Below are positions 10,093 through 19,111 of a stretch of DNA of 64,000 bases, one piece after another. How positions within the stretch are numbered: position 1 is the first letter of the stretch; each line of letters begins with the position of its first letter. A program made the position numbers and the translations under genes. Location: NCBI RefSeq assembly GCF_003367395.1, contig NZ_CP031417.1, positions 1,054,001-1,118,000 on the forward strand, read 5' to 3'. Origin of the DNA: Pseudolabrys taiwanensis. GTDB taxonomy: Bacteria > Pseudomonadota > Alphaproteobacteria > Rhizobiales > Xanthobacteraceae. The notes below the pieces were generated by a model, which made no database searches, had not been told where the DNA came from, and saw only the letters and a list, made by a program, of their open reading frames with translations.

Positions 10093-11232
10093 CTACCAGG
10101 TGCCCTTGGCGCGGTCGATCGGTTCGCTCGATGCGAAGATGCTGGCGGAGGGCGCGCGGCCCGCGCGTGCCACGTGGACGGGCGGCGCGCCGTTGAGGCT
10201 GTCGACGACCACGAGGCGGTCCACCTCCCCATTCAGGAAGGCGCGCAGGAATTTGTCGTAGTCCCTGAACGACACGCAGCCGTTTGATTGGCCGCTCGGG
10301 CCGAGCATGTAGGTGTGTGCCAGCATGCCGTCGCGGCCGAACATCTTGCGCTCGTCCGTGGGGTTCAAGCGGATGGCGCGCACGCCGTGAAACAGCTGCT
10401 CGCGCATGGTCAGCTTGTAGACGTTCGGCGGCGTCGGGCCGCGCATGCGCACGTGGATGTAGCGCGGGTTATCCATCTTCTCGCCGATACCGGAATGCGC
10501 CTCGAGCCGCGCACCGTTCGGCATGTACACGGTGCTGGCCGAGATGTCGTAGACGGCGGTCCGACCGTCGACCGTTGTCGGCTGTTTGGTTTCCGCGCGT
10601 GGCAGCGCGGCGATCTTCGGCGGCGCGGGTTCGGGGGCCGGCGCTACGACTTGCGGCGCCGCGACCTTCGGTGCGGCGACGGGCACCGGTGGGGCCGGCT
10701 CGGCCTGCGGCGCGGGCTGTGTCTGTCGTTCGGCGACCGCCTCGGGGCGGGCGGGCGCTGGATGCGGCAGCGGTATCTGCTCGATGCGTGGCGCCGGCGG
10801 CGCCTTAGCGTGCGCGGTCGGCGCGACCGCGGCGACTTCCATCGGTTTCAGCGGTGCCGGTGGCATCGCCGCCGCGAGTTCGACGACCAGCGCCCTCGCC
10901 CGCGCGACTTTTGCATCGAGCGTCAGTTCCGGCGCACGTGGCGAGATCCGCTGATCGGCTGACCCGGCAAGCGCCACGAACTGCGTTCCGGCGAACATCG
11001 TCGTGCCGGCTGGCGCTTGCGTGGGACCGTTGATGTGGCTCGAGAGCGTCGATGTGACCATCCAGACGCCGCCGACTGTTGCGCAGGTGGCCCAGACGCC
11101 AACCGCGGCGGCCGCGCTGAGGCCCAGCGCAAGGCTACGTACCGTCCATCGCGCCCCGTTCACGGTGGCTGTGACGAGGGCTCGGGTGTCGAAGGCTTCG
11201 ACTTCAGGGAACGTCGCGACCGCTGCCGGCAT
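10093..11232 (-). CDS. DUF2778 (L,D-transpeptidase-like) envelope protein
   Basis: About 379 residues. The start at 11232 (ATG) is preferred to a TTG seven codons upstream. One hydrophobic segment near residues 35-60 is followed by a long Ala/Pro-rich linker and a C-terminal domain. That domain contains AHTYMLGPSGQSNGCVSF, a His then Ser-x-Gly-Cys constellation resembling the catalytic residues of YkuD/Tlde1-type transpeptidases. Such proteins act on peptidoglycan stem peptides in the periplasm; some relatives (Tlde1) are secreted toxins. No immunity-like gene adjoins it, so a housekeeping wall role is more likely. The spacing suggests a monocistronic unit. Confidence 0.8.
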   Translation of the reverse strand: MPAAVATFPEVEAFDTRALVTATVNGARWTVRSLALGLSAAAAVGVWATCATVGGVWMVTSTLSSHINGPTQAPAGTTMFAGTQFVALAGSADQRISPRAPELTLDAKVARARALVVELAAAMPPAPLKPMEVAAVAPTAHAKAPPAPRIEQIPLPHPAPARPEAVAERQTQPAPQAEPAPPVPVAAPKVAAPQVVAPAPEPAPPKIAALPRAETKQPTTVDGRTAVYDISASTVYMPNGARLEAHSGIGEKMDNPRYIHVRMRGPTPPNVYKLTMREQLFHGVRAIRLNPTDERKMFGRDGMLAHTYMLGPSGQSNGCVSFRDYDKFLRAFLNGEVDRLVVVDSLNGAPPVHVARAGRAPSASIFASSEPIDRAKGTW

Positions 11233-11329
11233 ACTCACGCAACTTAGGATCAAGTGTTACAGCGATGGCGTCGCCCGCGCCCGCGCGTTTGATGTCGCTA
11301 AGATTGCAGCGATTAGGGTTAAGTCGCGG

Positions 11330-13015
11330 TTAAGCACCGGCCCGGTTCGTCTCGACAGGCCGCGCATCCGGGCGCCGCAGCGGGAACCGGCACTGGAAGT
11401 GCAGTCCCTGCGGCCGGAAATCGAAGTCGGCTGAACCGCTCAGTTCGTGCCGGATGCTGTCGTTGATGAAACGCGTGCCGAAGCTCTTCTTTTGTGGCGC
11501 CTCGACCGGCGGACCGCCCTGCTCGATCCAGTCCAACTTAAATGTCGCGCCGCCCGGCGCATGCGGCAGCACGGACCATTCGATCGTGATCGCGCCCTCG
11601 GGCCGGGACAGCGCGCCATACTTTGAGGCATTGGTGCACAGTTCGTGCAGCACCATGCCGAGCGTGAGCGCCGCGCGCGGATAGAGCGGCACCGGCGGCC
11701 CCTTGGCGGCAATCCGGTCGGCCCCGGCGACGCTGACGCAAACGCGCTGGACCAACTCGCGGGCATCGGCCTCCACCCACTCGCCCTCGCTCAAGGCATC
11801 GTGCGACTGCGACAGCGCCACCAGCCGGCCGGAGAACGCGTCGAAGAACTCGGTGAAATTGTCGGCCTTGGCGGCGGTCTGTCTGGCGATCGAGAGCACC
11901 GTCGCAAGCGAGTTCTTCACCCGGTGATTGAGCTCCTTGATCATCTGGCCCTTGGCCTCTTCGTCGCGGCGAAGGGAGACAGAGGCATTGGCCAGCGTAT
12001 CGCTCACGGCATTGAGCTCGGTGATGCCGGTGTTGAAGGCGGTCACACGTTCGCGCCGGCTCAGGGCCAACGCGTCATTGCGCAGGCGCCAGATCGGCGG
12101 CGTGATGTAGCGGCTGTACAGCACGGCGAACAGCAGCGAACAGACGAGGCCGAGCGCCCCAGCGGCAGCGATCGCGAGCGCGGCTTCGCGCACGGACCGA
12201 TTGATCGAGGACAGCGGCGCCGCCGTAACAACGGTCCAGTTTGTCAGGGGGGATTTGTAATAACCGTCCAGCACATCGGTGCCGTCGAGAGTCGTGGACG
12301 ACACCACCCCCTCGGTGCCTGACAGTTTCTGGACGAAACCGTCGCTGGCATTACGCCCGACGAAGCCATCATGATCGCGCGTGCGCGCGAGCACGCGGCG
12401 GCTCGCGTCAAGGACGATCACGAGCCAGTCCGGGCGAACGGCACTGCTCTGGTCGATCAGTTGCAAAATCGACTCCGGCCGCAAGGCCAGGCCAAGCAGA
12501 TGCGGTGTGCCGTCGAACGTGATCGGCAACTCCACCATGACGTAGTGCTGACCCGTGGTGCTCGACGCGTAGATATCCGACACCACCGGTTGGCCACTTT
12601 TCAGCGCCTTTTCGTCGCTCTCCCTGAGGCCAGGCTCAAGCGAGCTCGGCAACGGGCTTCCCCAAGCGAAGGCGGTGTTGACGAGTTGCTGGCCGTCCGC
12701 CCGGCGCAACGTCACCACGCTGCCGGGGAAGATGCCGGCGATGCGCGCCGCCTGAGAATAGAAATTGCCGAGGTCGCTCTGCTCGAGAGTCTTGGCAAAG
12801 GCGAGCGTGCGAAGGGTGACCAGACCGCCATCGATCTGCCGATCGACCGCGTTGGACAGATCCCTGGCCGCGCTGACGAGGTCATGCTCGATCGCTTGCC
12901 GCTGGGCATTGACATAGACGACCGCCAGTACGGCACCGGCCAGAATGAACGGCACGGCGGTCAATGCGCCGAGCACGCCAAGGTGGAATCGGAAATTATA
13001 TTTGCGCCGGCGCAT
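11330..13015 (-). CDS. Sensor histidine kinase, HWE/HisKA_2 type, with periplasmic sensor
   Basis: A 561-residue kinase. Two transmembrane helices (about residues 12-33 and 278-300) bracket a periplasmic domain of the double-Cache type, suggesting small-molecule sensing. A HAMP-like linker follows. The phosphoacceptor box ELNHRVKNSLATV is the HisKA_2/HWE form, and HELCTNASKYGAL is the N-box of the ATPase domain. No response regulator is adjacent, so this is an orphan sensor. In this order such kinases often feed the general stress response through PhyR; that link is only inference here. Confidence 0.88.
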   Translation of the reverse strand: MRRRKYNFRFHLGVLGALTAVPFILAGAVLAVVYVNAQRQAIEHDLVSAARDLSNAVDRQIDGGLVTLRTLAFAKTLEQSDLGNFYSQAARIAGIFPGSVVTLRRADGQQLVNTAFAWGSPLPSSLEPGLRESDEKALKSGQPVVSDIYASSTTGQHYVMVELPITFDGTPHLLGLALRPESILQLIDQSSAVRPDWLVIVLDASRRVLARTRDHDGFVGRNASDGFVQKLSGTEGVVSSTTLDGTDVLDGYYKSPLTNWTVVTAAPLSSINRSVREAALAIAAAGALGLVCSLLFAVLYSRYITPPIWRLRNDALALSRRERVTAFNTGITELNAVSDTLANASVSLRRDEEAKGQMIKELNHRVKNSLATVLSIARQTAAKADNFTEFFDAFSGRLVALSQSHDALSEGEWVEADARELVQRVCVSVAGADRIAAKGPPVPLYPRAALTLGMVLHELCTNASKYGALSRPEGAITIEWSVLPHAPGGATFKLDWIEQGGPPVEAPQKKSFGTRFINDSIRHELSGSADFDFRPQGLHFQCRFPLRRPDARPVETNRAGA

Positions 13016-13237
13016 CGGGTGATCGTGACATTCCCTGGCGTGCCGACTGCGGCCCCGTGGTTTGAATCTAGGCCAGACGTAGCGAAAAGCTAGCCGTTAA
13101 ATCGGCGGGTGGCGCGGAACTCAGATGATCCTGCATGCCTGTGGCGAGCCCGCCTTGCGGGCGTCGCGCGGCATGCCCAGTGTGTCGCGGCGATGGTGTC
13201 GCGATTCGGAATCTGAGTGGAGCGAAAGGTGATGCGC

Positions 13238-13492
13238 ATGTCCGGAATTCGTCTCACGGTGCTTGCCGCGGTCACGCTGTTGGGAGCCCTTTTGGGCGCG
13301 ACGACCATCCACGCGGCCGCCATGCGCTGCAGCGGCGAAGAGCAGACATGCATCGCGGTCTGCAACAAGGTCGCGATCAAGGCCAACCTGTCGGCATGCA
13401 TCACCACGTGCGGCCAGCGTAGCGCCGTCTGCAAACGGACCGGCTGCTGGGACAACGGCACACAGCAATATTGCGGCCTGCAGCGGAACTAG
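13238..13492 (+). CDS. Small secreted cysteine-rich protein
   Basis: About 84 residues starting at ATG 13238, eight bases after AAAGG; in-frame ATG 13232 and GTG 13217 are alternatives. A Sec signal peptide (hydrophobic VLAAVTLLGALLGA then HAAA) precedes a mature part of about 60 residues with eight cysteines, an even number that suggests four disulfides in the periplasm. Spacing does not match heme (CxxCH) or zinc-ribbon patterns. Function unknown. It is flanked by divergent and same-strand genes at about 200 and 290 bp, so it is probably its own unit. Confidence 0.7.
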   Translation: MSGIRLTVLAAVTLLGALLGATTIHAAAMRCSGEEQTCIAVCNKVAIKANLSACITTCGQRSAVCKRTGCWDNGTQQYCGLQRN

Positions 13493-13779
13493 CGTCGCCG
13501 GGCACTCGCCCGGAAGTACGCGTGCACCGCAATAATTTTTAGAATTCCGTCACCCGAATCGACTAGCTTCTTGGCTATGGCGGTTCGTACCTTACGGATC
13601 GATAGGTGTCAGTCGGGACCCACAGAACCCCGAATGCCCGCCTTGCGGCCGCCGATCAGCCCCTCCCTCTTACAGCACCTGTTGTACCCGCGCGCCCGCT
13701 CTCGGCCTTGTCCGAGTTCGGCGTTCGCGGGCTGTTGGCGTTTGCAACTCACCTTAAGTCCACCGAAAGGATCAGGCCC

Positions 13780-14511
13780 TTGGGTAAGAACCTCGCGAAG
13801 AAAAAGCGCCGTCATGAACGTATGCTTGGATCCGCGGAGATCATAAACTTTCAGGATAAATTCGAGACCGAGCGTTCCCTGCCGCCGATCAGGGCGCTCA
13901 ACCCTACCCAGGCCGACTACCTCGACGCTCTTCGCAGGTCGCCCCAGGTCATCGTTCTCGGGCCCGCGGGCACCGGCAAGACCTGGGTCGCCGCGACCCA
14001 TGCCGCCGACCTCTACCGCAACCGCCGCATCGACCGGATCATCCTGACGCGGCCGAATGTCCCATGCGGCCGCTCCCTCGGCTTCTTCCCAGGCTCGTTG
14101 CAGGACAAGTTCGCGCCCTGGGCCGTCCCGGTAACCGATGCGATCAAGGACCGTATCGGCAAGGCGGCCTTCGACATCGCGCTGAAGAACGGCTCGATCG
14201 AGATGGTGCCGTTCGAAGTGATGCGCGGACGCTCGTGGAAGAATTCCTTCGTGCTGCTCGACGAGGCGCAGAACTGCACGCCGGCGGAGATCAAGACCTT
14301 CCTCACCCGCATCGGCGACGACTGCACCGTCGTCATCAACGGCGACGTCAGCCAGTGCGACCTCGCCGCCGACAGCGGCCTGCGCGTGGTGATCGACATG
14401 ATCGCGCGCCAGAACCTGCCCGTGCCGGTGGTCTCGTTCACGCACGAGGACATCGTGCGCTCCGGCATCTGCGCGATGTGGGTGCAGGCCTTCGAGGAGG
14501 CAAAGATTTAG
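13780..14511 (+). CDS. PhoH family ATPase
   Basis: A 243-residue P-loop ATPase. Walker A is GPAGTGKTW and Walker B is FVLLDEAQNCT, followed by TRIGDDCTVVINGD, the usual PhoH signature. Start: TTG at 13780 is favoured because GAAAGGA lies 9 nt upstream and because it yields the basic KNLAKKKRRHER opening seen in short PhoH proteins. An in-frame start at 13606 would add 58 poorly coding residues. PhoH proteins are cytosolic nucleotide-dependent RNA helicase-like factors linked to rRNA maturation. This is the short paralogue, not the ybeY-linked long form. Confidence 0.87.
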   Translation: MGKNLAKKKRRHERMLGSAEIINFQDKFETERSLPPIRALNPTQADYLDALRRSPQVIVLGPAGTGKTWVAATHAADLYRNRRIDRIILTRPNVPCGRSLGFFPGSLQDKFAPWAVPVTDAIKDRIGKAAFDIALKNGSIEMVPFEVMRGRSWKNSFVLLDEAQNCTPAEIKTFLTRIGDDCTVVINGDVSQCDLAADSGLRVVIDMIARQNLPVPVVSFTHEDIVRSGICAMWVQAFEEAKI

Positions 14512-14546
14512 GCTGTCACCGGCCGATACCGTTATTTGATACAATT

Positions 14547-14570
14547 TCCGGAGGGCAGCGGCCCTCCGGA
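14547..14570. terminator. GC-rich hairpin after the PhoH gene
   Basis: TCCGGAGGGC and GCCCTCCGGA form a perfect 10-bp stem with an AGCG loop, 36 bp past the phoH stop. No T-run follows on the plus strand, so it may be a weak terminator, an mRNA-stabilising 3' end, or part of the leader of the next gene. Confidence 0.45.
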
Positions 14571-14631
14571 GGTTGAACATGACGCCGTGACGGGCGATAT
14601 GGCTGGTTGAAGCCCGTCACGAGGAGAATCA

Positions 14632-15024
14632 ATGGCTGCCTTCAGTACCCCCGATATCGAGCAGCGTCGCCGCGATGCTGCTGCCGTCAAGAAAGCGATG
14701 CTCGAGAAGTTCCGTGCCGCTGCCGTCGATCCGGCGGTGGAAGAGCAGCGCGCCAAGCGCCAGGCCATTCACGAAGCCCGCTTGGCTCGCCAGGCCGTCC
14801 GTGATGCCGAGAAGAAGGCCCGCGAGGCTGAACTCGCCCGTCTGGCCGCCATCGAAGCCGAACGTGCCGAGGTCGCCCGCCGTGAAGCCGAGGCGTTGGA
14901 AGCGATGATTGCCGCCGAGAAGGCGGAAGCCGAAACGCGCCTGCTGGCTGAGCAGAAGGCTGCACGCGATGCGCGTTACGCTGCCCGCAAGGCCGCCAAA
15001 AAAGTGCGTCGCCGCGGTTACTGA
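14632..15024 (+). CDS. DUF6481-like alanine/arginine-rich charged helical protein
   Basis: A 130-residue protein that is almost entirely predicted helix, rich in Ala, Glu, Arg and Lys, with a long run of heptad-like AEARE patterns from about residue 50 and a strongly basic end (KAAKKVRRRGY). It resembles the small alphaproteobacterial DUF6481 family seen near cold-shock and RNA-binding genes. The function is unknown; RNA or nucleoid association would fit the charge pattern but is inference. The ATG follows GAGGAGAATCA, a strong ribosome-binding site. Confidence 0.65.
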   Translation: MAAFSTPDIEQRRRDAAAVKKAMLEKFRAAAVDPAVEEQRAKRQAIHEARLARQAVRDAEKKAREAELARLAAIEAERAEVARREAEALEAMIAAEKAEAETRLLAEQKAARDARYAARKAAKKVRRRGY

Positions 15025-15109
15025 GTGGTAGGTTCCGTCAGGAACCGAGGGCGGGCCTTGGCGTTGTTGGGGGCGAACAAAAACGTCCCGGCAAACCGGA
15101 ACCCGCCCA

Positions 15110-15271
15110 ATGACCGCTCAACAGTATCTTCTCAGCCAAGCAGAACATTGCCGCCGCAGCGCCACCGACCAAGCCGATCCCTTCGTCGCTGAAGCCCTGC
15201 GTCAGCTGGCCGAAGAGTTCGAGCGCAAGGCCGAACACGAGCCGCCACGGCCGTCGATGCGGCCTATGTAG
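15110..15271 (+). CDS. Small conserved-type hypothetical protein, 53 aa
   Basis: The frame from ATG 15110 to TAG 15271 encodes 53 residues beginning MTAQQYLLSQAEHCRR. It has an amphipathic helix, a single Cys, and the segment ALRQLAEEFERKA. It resembles the many short rhizobial proteins of unknown function that follow this pattern. Codon use is like its neighbours, which supports a real gene. No clear Shine-Dalgarno is visible. It lies between the DUF6481-like gene and a PAP2 phosphatase on the same strand. Confidence 0.5.
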   Translation: MTAQQYLLSQAEHCRRSATDQADPFVAEALRQLAEEFERKAEHEPPRPSMRPM

Positions 15272-15332
15272 AACGCTATTGCGATCGTCCGTTCTTCCCG
15301 CCACAACTGCGCCGTCTTGACGCGGGGTGGGT

Positions 15333-15956
15333 ATGCGGGCGATCGGTACGTGGAGCGCGAGCTTGGCCGCGACGGCGGTGGTTGGCGCGGGCTCGTATCT
15401 GTGGCTCGACCGGCCGGTCGCACAGATGGCCTACGCCTACCACGCGTATCAGGGCACCTTCGCGACACTGACTTACATCCCGGAGCCGCTCGCGCCGCTG
15501 GCTTGTGTTGCGTTCTTCGCTGCAGGGTTGTGGGTGTTGAGCGGACGCCCGCTCGCGCATGTCGGTACCGTCGCTGTGCTGACCAGCATCAGCGTGCTGG
15601 TGACGGAGATCACGAAGAGCGAACTCAAATACGTGTTCGGCCGAACCTGGCCCGAGACCTTCGTGCAGAACAATCCGTCCTTCATCCGCGACGGCGTCTA
15701 CGGTTTCAACTTCTTCCATGGCGGCGCTGGCTACGGCTCCTTCCCCTCCGGCCACACCGCAGCGATCTGCGCACTGGTCTCGGTGCCGTGGATCATGCTG
15801 CCGAAGGGGCGACCGCTTTACGCGCTGGCCGTCGCGGCGGTCGTGGTTGGGCTGATCGGCGCCGATTTCCATTTCATTAGCGACATGATCGCGGGCGCCT
15901 TCCTCGGCACTTCGATCGGCTGGATGACGGTCGCCTTCTGGCGCCTGAAGGCTTGA
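15333..15956 (+). CDS. PAP2 family membrane phosphatase
   Basis: About 207 residues starting at ATG 15333, preceded by GGGGTGGG. Five to six transmembrane segments carry the PAP2 motifs: KSELKYVFGRTWP (motif 1), FPSGHTAAICA (motif 2, catalytic-pocket His), and DFHFISDMIAG (motif 3, nucleophilic His and Asp). The class dephosphorylates lipid phosphates such as undecaprenyl pyrophosphate, phosphatidate or lipid A. Motif 3 lacks the common leading SR. The gene converges on holB with only 4 bp between stops. Confidence 0.85.
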   Translation: MRAIGTWSASLAATAVVGAGSYLWLDRPVAQMAYAYHAYQGTFATLTYIPEPLAPLACVAFFAAGLWVLSGRPLAHVGTVAVLTSISVLVTEITKSELKYVFGRTWPETFVQNNPSFIRDGVYGFNFFHGGAGYGSFPSGHTAAICALVSVPWIMLPKGRPLYALAVAAVVVGLIGADFHFISDMIAGAFLGTSIGWMTVAFWRLKA

Positions 15957-15960
15957 GCGA

Positions 15961-16992
15961 TTACGCCCGCGCGGTGTCGCTGAGCGCGCCGAAGACGTTG
16001 AACACCAGCGGTTTGCGCTCGAGATTGTAGATTTCGACGTCGCGCGCCGCGCGATTGACCTTGTCCCAGGTCTCGGCCACCGCCGCCAAACGCCGCTTAT
16101 CTTGCGTTGCGTCCGTCAGCCGCGACGACAGCCAATCGTTCACCAGGTCCATGAAGGTTTCGAGCGTCGCCGGATCGGTGCCGCCGAGCGCATCGCCGAG
16201 CGCGTGCAGCGCGCGCGGATCCGGATTCGGCAACTGCGCGATAAGGTCGAGCACGCGCTGGCGCAGACCGAGCGCTGCGCCGTCGAGCAGCGCAAGCGTG
16301 CGCGCGACGCTGCCGCCCGCCGCGCGCGCCGCTTCCAAGAGTTCGGGGTCGTCCGCGCTGCGCCCGCCGGCCGCCGCTGCGGCGGCGACCACATCGGCTT
16401 CGTCGAGCGGCCGCAGCAACAGGCGCCGGCAGCGCGAGCGGATGGTGGCCAGCACGCGGCCCGGCGCGTGGCTCACCAGGAGAAGCAATGTGCGCGCCGG
16501 CGGCTCCTCCAGCACTTTCAACAGCGCATTGGCGCCTTCGCGCTGGAGATCGTCGACCGAGTCGACGATCGCGATGCGCCAGCCGCCCTCGCCCGCGGTC
16601 GAGCCGAAGAACGACACCGTGCGCCGGACGTCATCGACACGGATCACCGTGTACAGCTTGCCGGTCTGCTCGTTGATCACGCGCTCGAGCGCGAGCAAGT
16701 CGCCTTGCGCCTGTGCGGCAATGCGATGCGCGACCGGATTGTCGGGATCGACGGCGAGCGAAGTCGCATTCTGCACCTCGGCCGCCTGCGGATCGGGATG
16801 CGCCAGCACGAAGCGCGCGAAGCGGTAAGCGAGCGTCGCCTTGCCAATGCCGGGCGGGCCGCCGATCAGCCAGGCATGCGGCACGCGGCCGCTCTTATAG
16901 GCATCGAGCAGCGCGCGCTCGGCGTCGGCGTGGCCGAACAGGACATTGGTCGCGCGCGGATGCGGCAGGTCGTCGTCGCTCGCTTCGCTCAC
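15961..16992 (-). CDS. holB: DNA polymerase III subunit delta'
   Basis: A 343-residue AAA+ clamp-loader subunit. The P-loop is GGPPGIGKATLAYRFA, the sensor stretch is NALLKVLEEPPARTLLLLVSHAPGR, and RSRCRRLLLRPL is the SRC-type arginine region. It opens the beta clamp with delta and the DnaX subunits during replication. Its ATG overlaps the tmk stop by 4 bp (16989-16992), the standard tmk-holB coupling. In relatives metG follows; here the operon is interrupted. Confidence 0.95.
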   Translation of the reverse strand: MSEASDDDLPHPRATNVLFGHADAERALLDAYKSGRVPHAWLIGGPPGIGKATLAYRFARFVLAHPDPQAAEVQNATSLAVDPDNPVAHRIAAQAQGDLLALERVINEQTGKLYTVIRVDDVRRTVSFFGSTAGEGGWRIAIVDSVDDLQREGANALLKVLEEPPARTLLLLVSHAPGRVLATIRSRCRRLLLRPLDEADVVAAAAAAGGRSADDPELLEAARAAGGSVARTLALLDGAALGLRQRVLDLIAQLPNPDPRALHALGDALGGTDPATLETFMDLVNDWLSSRLTDATQDKRRLAAVAETWDKVNRAARDVEIYNLERKPLVFNVFGALSDTARA

Positions 16993-17657
16993 GGCGTGAC
17001 CGCCTCGGCCGTGGGCCGATCGAGCGCGGCGCCAAAGCGCTGCTGCACGGTGGTCCAGATGCGTTCGGCCACCACCTCGCGCGGCGCGCGGCCGTCGATC
17101 ACGATGATGCGCTTGGGCTCACGATCGGCGAGCGCGCGGTAAGCACTGCGCAGATGCTCGTGGAATTCGACTGACTCCGCCTCGAAGCGATCGGCACCTG
17201 CATTGCCGCGCCGCGTCTTGGCGCGCGCGAGCCCGACCGGCGCCGGCACGTCGAGCATGAAGGTCAACTCGGGAAAGCACCCCCCGACCGTGACGCGCTC
17301 GAGCCCGCGGATCAGCTTGGCGTCGACCTTGCCGAGCACCCCTTGATACACGCGGGTGGAGTCGATGAAGCGGTCGCAGATCACCCATTTGCCCGCTTCC
17401 AAGGCCGGGCGGATGGTGCTTTTGACGTGATCGTCACGGGCCGCGGCGAACAGGATCGCCTCGGTCTCGGCGCCGAGCGGCTTGGCGATGCCGGAGAGGA
17501 TGATGTGGCGGATCACCTCGGCGCCGGGCGAGCCGCCCGGCTCGCGCGTCAGCACCACCTCGACGCCGCGCGCCTTCAGCTGCGCCGCGAGCGTCGCGGC
17601 ATGGGTGGACTTGCCGCTGCCCTCCCCGCCTTCGAAGGTGATGAAATGTCCGCGCAT
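16989..17657 (-). CDS. tmk: Thymidylate kinase
   Basis: A 222-residue kinase converting dTMP to dTDP. The P-loop is FEGGEGSGKSTHAATL, LTREPGGSPGAE is the substrate-binding DRX-like region, and CDRFIDSTRVYQG follows. The lid segment around AKTRRGNAG carries arginines, placing it nearer the type II enzymes. It is translationally coupled to holB. About 160 bp with palindromic repeats separates it from the dac gene upstream. Confidence 0.95.
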   Translation of the reverse strand: MRGHFITFEGGEGSGKSTHAATLAAQLKARGVEVVLTREPGGSPGAEVIRHIILSGIAKPLGAETEAILFAAARDDHVKSTIRPALEAGKWVICDRFIDSTRVYQGVLGKVDAKLIRGLERVTVGGCFPELTFMLDVPAPVGLARAKTRRGNAGADRFEAESVEFHEHLRSAYRALADREPKRIIVIDGRAPREVVAERIWTTVQQRFGAALDRPTAEAVTP

Positions 17658-17667
17658 TCAGACTCCC

Positions 17668-17810
17668 GTCATTCCGGGGCGCGAGCACAGCGAGCGAACC
17701 CGGAATCCAGCAATATGTTCTCTCCTTATGGCCGGATTCCGGGTCCGGCCCGGAGCCTGCCATCGGGCCACGCTTCGCGCGGACCCGTTGGGGCCGTCCC
17801 GGAATGACAA
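17668..17810. repeat. REP-like palindromic repeat
   Basis: Contains TCATTCCGGGGCGCGAG, then ACCCGGAATCCAG, GGATTCCGGGTCCGG and TCCCGGAATGAC in mirror order. This is the typical rhizobial extragenic palindrome built on CCGGAAT words. It fills the tmk/dac gap and shares words with positions 1-84. Confidence 0.65.
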
Positions 17811-17815
17811 CACAA

Positions 17816-19036
17816 TCATAACCGCTCCGCCCCCGAGCGGAACAGGGCGATGACCAACTCGGTCACCGCATCCAGGGCCCGTTGCGACAGCGAGCCCTTG
17901 GCGACGCTCTCGGTCGCCTTCAAAGGCTGCGTAAGCACGAGCTTGTCGTTGCGCCAGACTTTCAGGCTGCCGATCTGCTGACCGGCGGTGACGGGCGCCG
18001 GCACCGGCCCGGTATAAGCAATGCGCGCGATCAGCTTATCGCCACCGGCCTTCGGCATCATCACCTTGACCGCGCCGGTCGCGACCAGCGGCACGCGGCC
18101 AGACGCGCCGCCATAGACCTTGGCCGCGCCGATCTCCTGGCCGTCGGCGAACAGCAGGCGCTGCTCGAAGCTCTTGAAGCCCCACTCGAGGAGCTTCTTG
18201 GCTTCCTCGGCGCGCTCCTTCGGCGTCTTGAGGCCGTTGACCACGACGATGAGCCGCAGATCGTTCTGCACCGCGGAGCCGACCAGACCGTAGCCCGCGT
18301 CCTTGGTGAAACCGGTCTTGAGGCCATCGGCGCCGATGCCCATCGGCAAAAGCGGGTTGCGGTTGTGCTGGCGGATCTTGTTCCAGGTGAATTCCGGCTC
18401 GCCGAAATACTTGTAGAACTCGGGATAGTTCAGGATGATTTCGCGCGCGAGTGTCGCGAGTTCGCGCGTCGTCACCTTGGTGCCGGGATCGGGCAAGCCG
18501 TTCGAATTGGTGAAGACCGACTGCGTCAAACCGATTTGCCGCGCACGCTGCGTCATCTTGGCGGCGAACTCGGCCTCGCTACCGGCAATGGCTTCGGCAA
18601 GCACGATGCAGGCGTCGTTGGCCGATTGGATCGCGAGCCCCTTGAGCAGATCGTCGACGCTGACGCGGCTATGCAGCGCCGCGAACATGGTCGAGGTGCC
18701 GGAGGGCGCCCCGCCCTTGCGCCAGGCGTTCTCGCTGACCGGATATTCGTCGGTGAGCTTGATGCGGCCTTCCTTGATCTCGTGGAAGACGTATTCGGCC
18801 GTCATCAGCTTGGCGAGCGAGGCGGGAAAGATGAGTTTGTCGGGATCGCGCTCGTAAAGCACGCCGCCGTTCTCGGCGTCGATCAGGATCGCATGCGGCG
18901 CCGTGATCTGCGGCTCGTCCTTCTTCGGCTGGGCGGTCGCATCGCGGCCGCGCTGGGCCAGCACCGGGCTCGCCAGCAGACCGGCCGTCACCAGCGCCGC
19001 AACAGCCACGCGTGCGATCTTCAAGCCAAGGGCCAT
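17816..19036 (-). CDS. D-alanyl-D-alanine carboxypeptidase (penicillin-binding protein 5/6 type)
   Basis: About 406 residues with a signal peptide (VAVAALVTAGLLASPVLAQ). The S11 peptidase triad is complete: SLAK nucleophile motif (PASLAKLM), SAN motif (QSANDAC), and KTG motif (GLKTGFTKDAG). A C-terminal PBP5-like beta domain and an amphipathic tail (VTELVIALFRS) for membrane association follow. It trims the terminal D-Ala of peptidoglycan stem peptides in the periplasm. ATG 19036 is preferred to a TTG two codons upstream. It follows rlpA by 75 bp on the same strand. Confidence 0.93.
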   Translation of the reverse strand: MALGLKIARVAVAALVTAGLLASPVLAQRGRDATAQPKKDEPQITAPHAILIDAENGGVLYERDPDKLIFPASLAKLMTAEYVFHEIKEGRIKLTDEYPVSENAWRKGGAPSGTSTMFAALHSRVSVDDLLKGLAIQSANDACIVLAEAIAGSEAEFAAKMTQRARQIGLTQSVFTNSNGLPDPGTKVTTRELATLAREIILNYPEFYKYFGEPEFTWNKIRQHNRNPLLPMGIGADGLKTGFTKDAGYGLVGSAVQNDLRLIVVVNGLKTPKERAEEAKKLLEWGFKSFEQRLLFADGQEIGAAKVYGGASGRVPLVATGAVKVMMPKAGGDKLIARIAYTGPVPAPVTAGQQIGSLKVWRNDKLVLTQPLKATESVAKGSLSQRALDAVTELVIALFRSGAERL

Positions 19037-19111
19037 CGTCAAATGCTCATATCGCCGGAAGCGATCGCGCCCGGCGGGGACAATGGCAATGATGTGGCGA
19101 AAAAATGCGGC

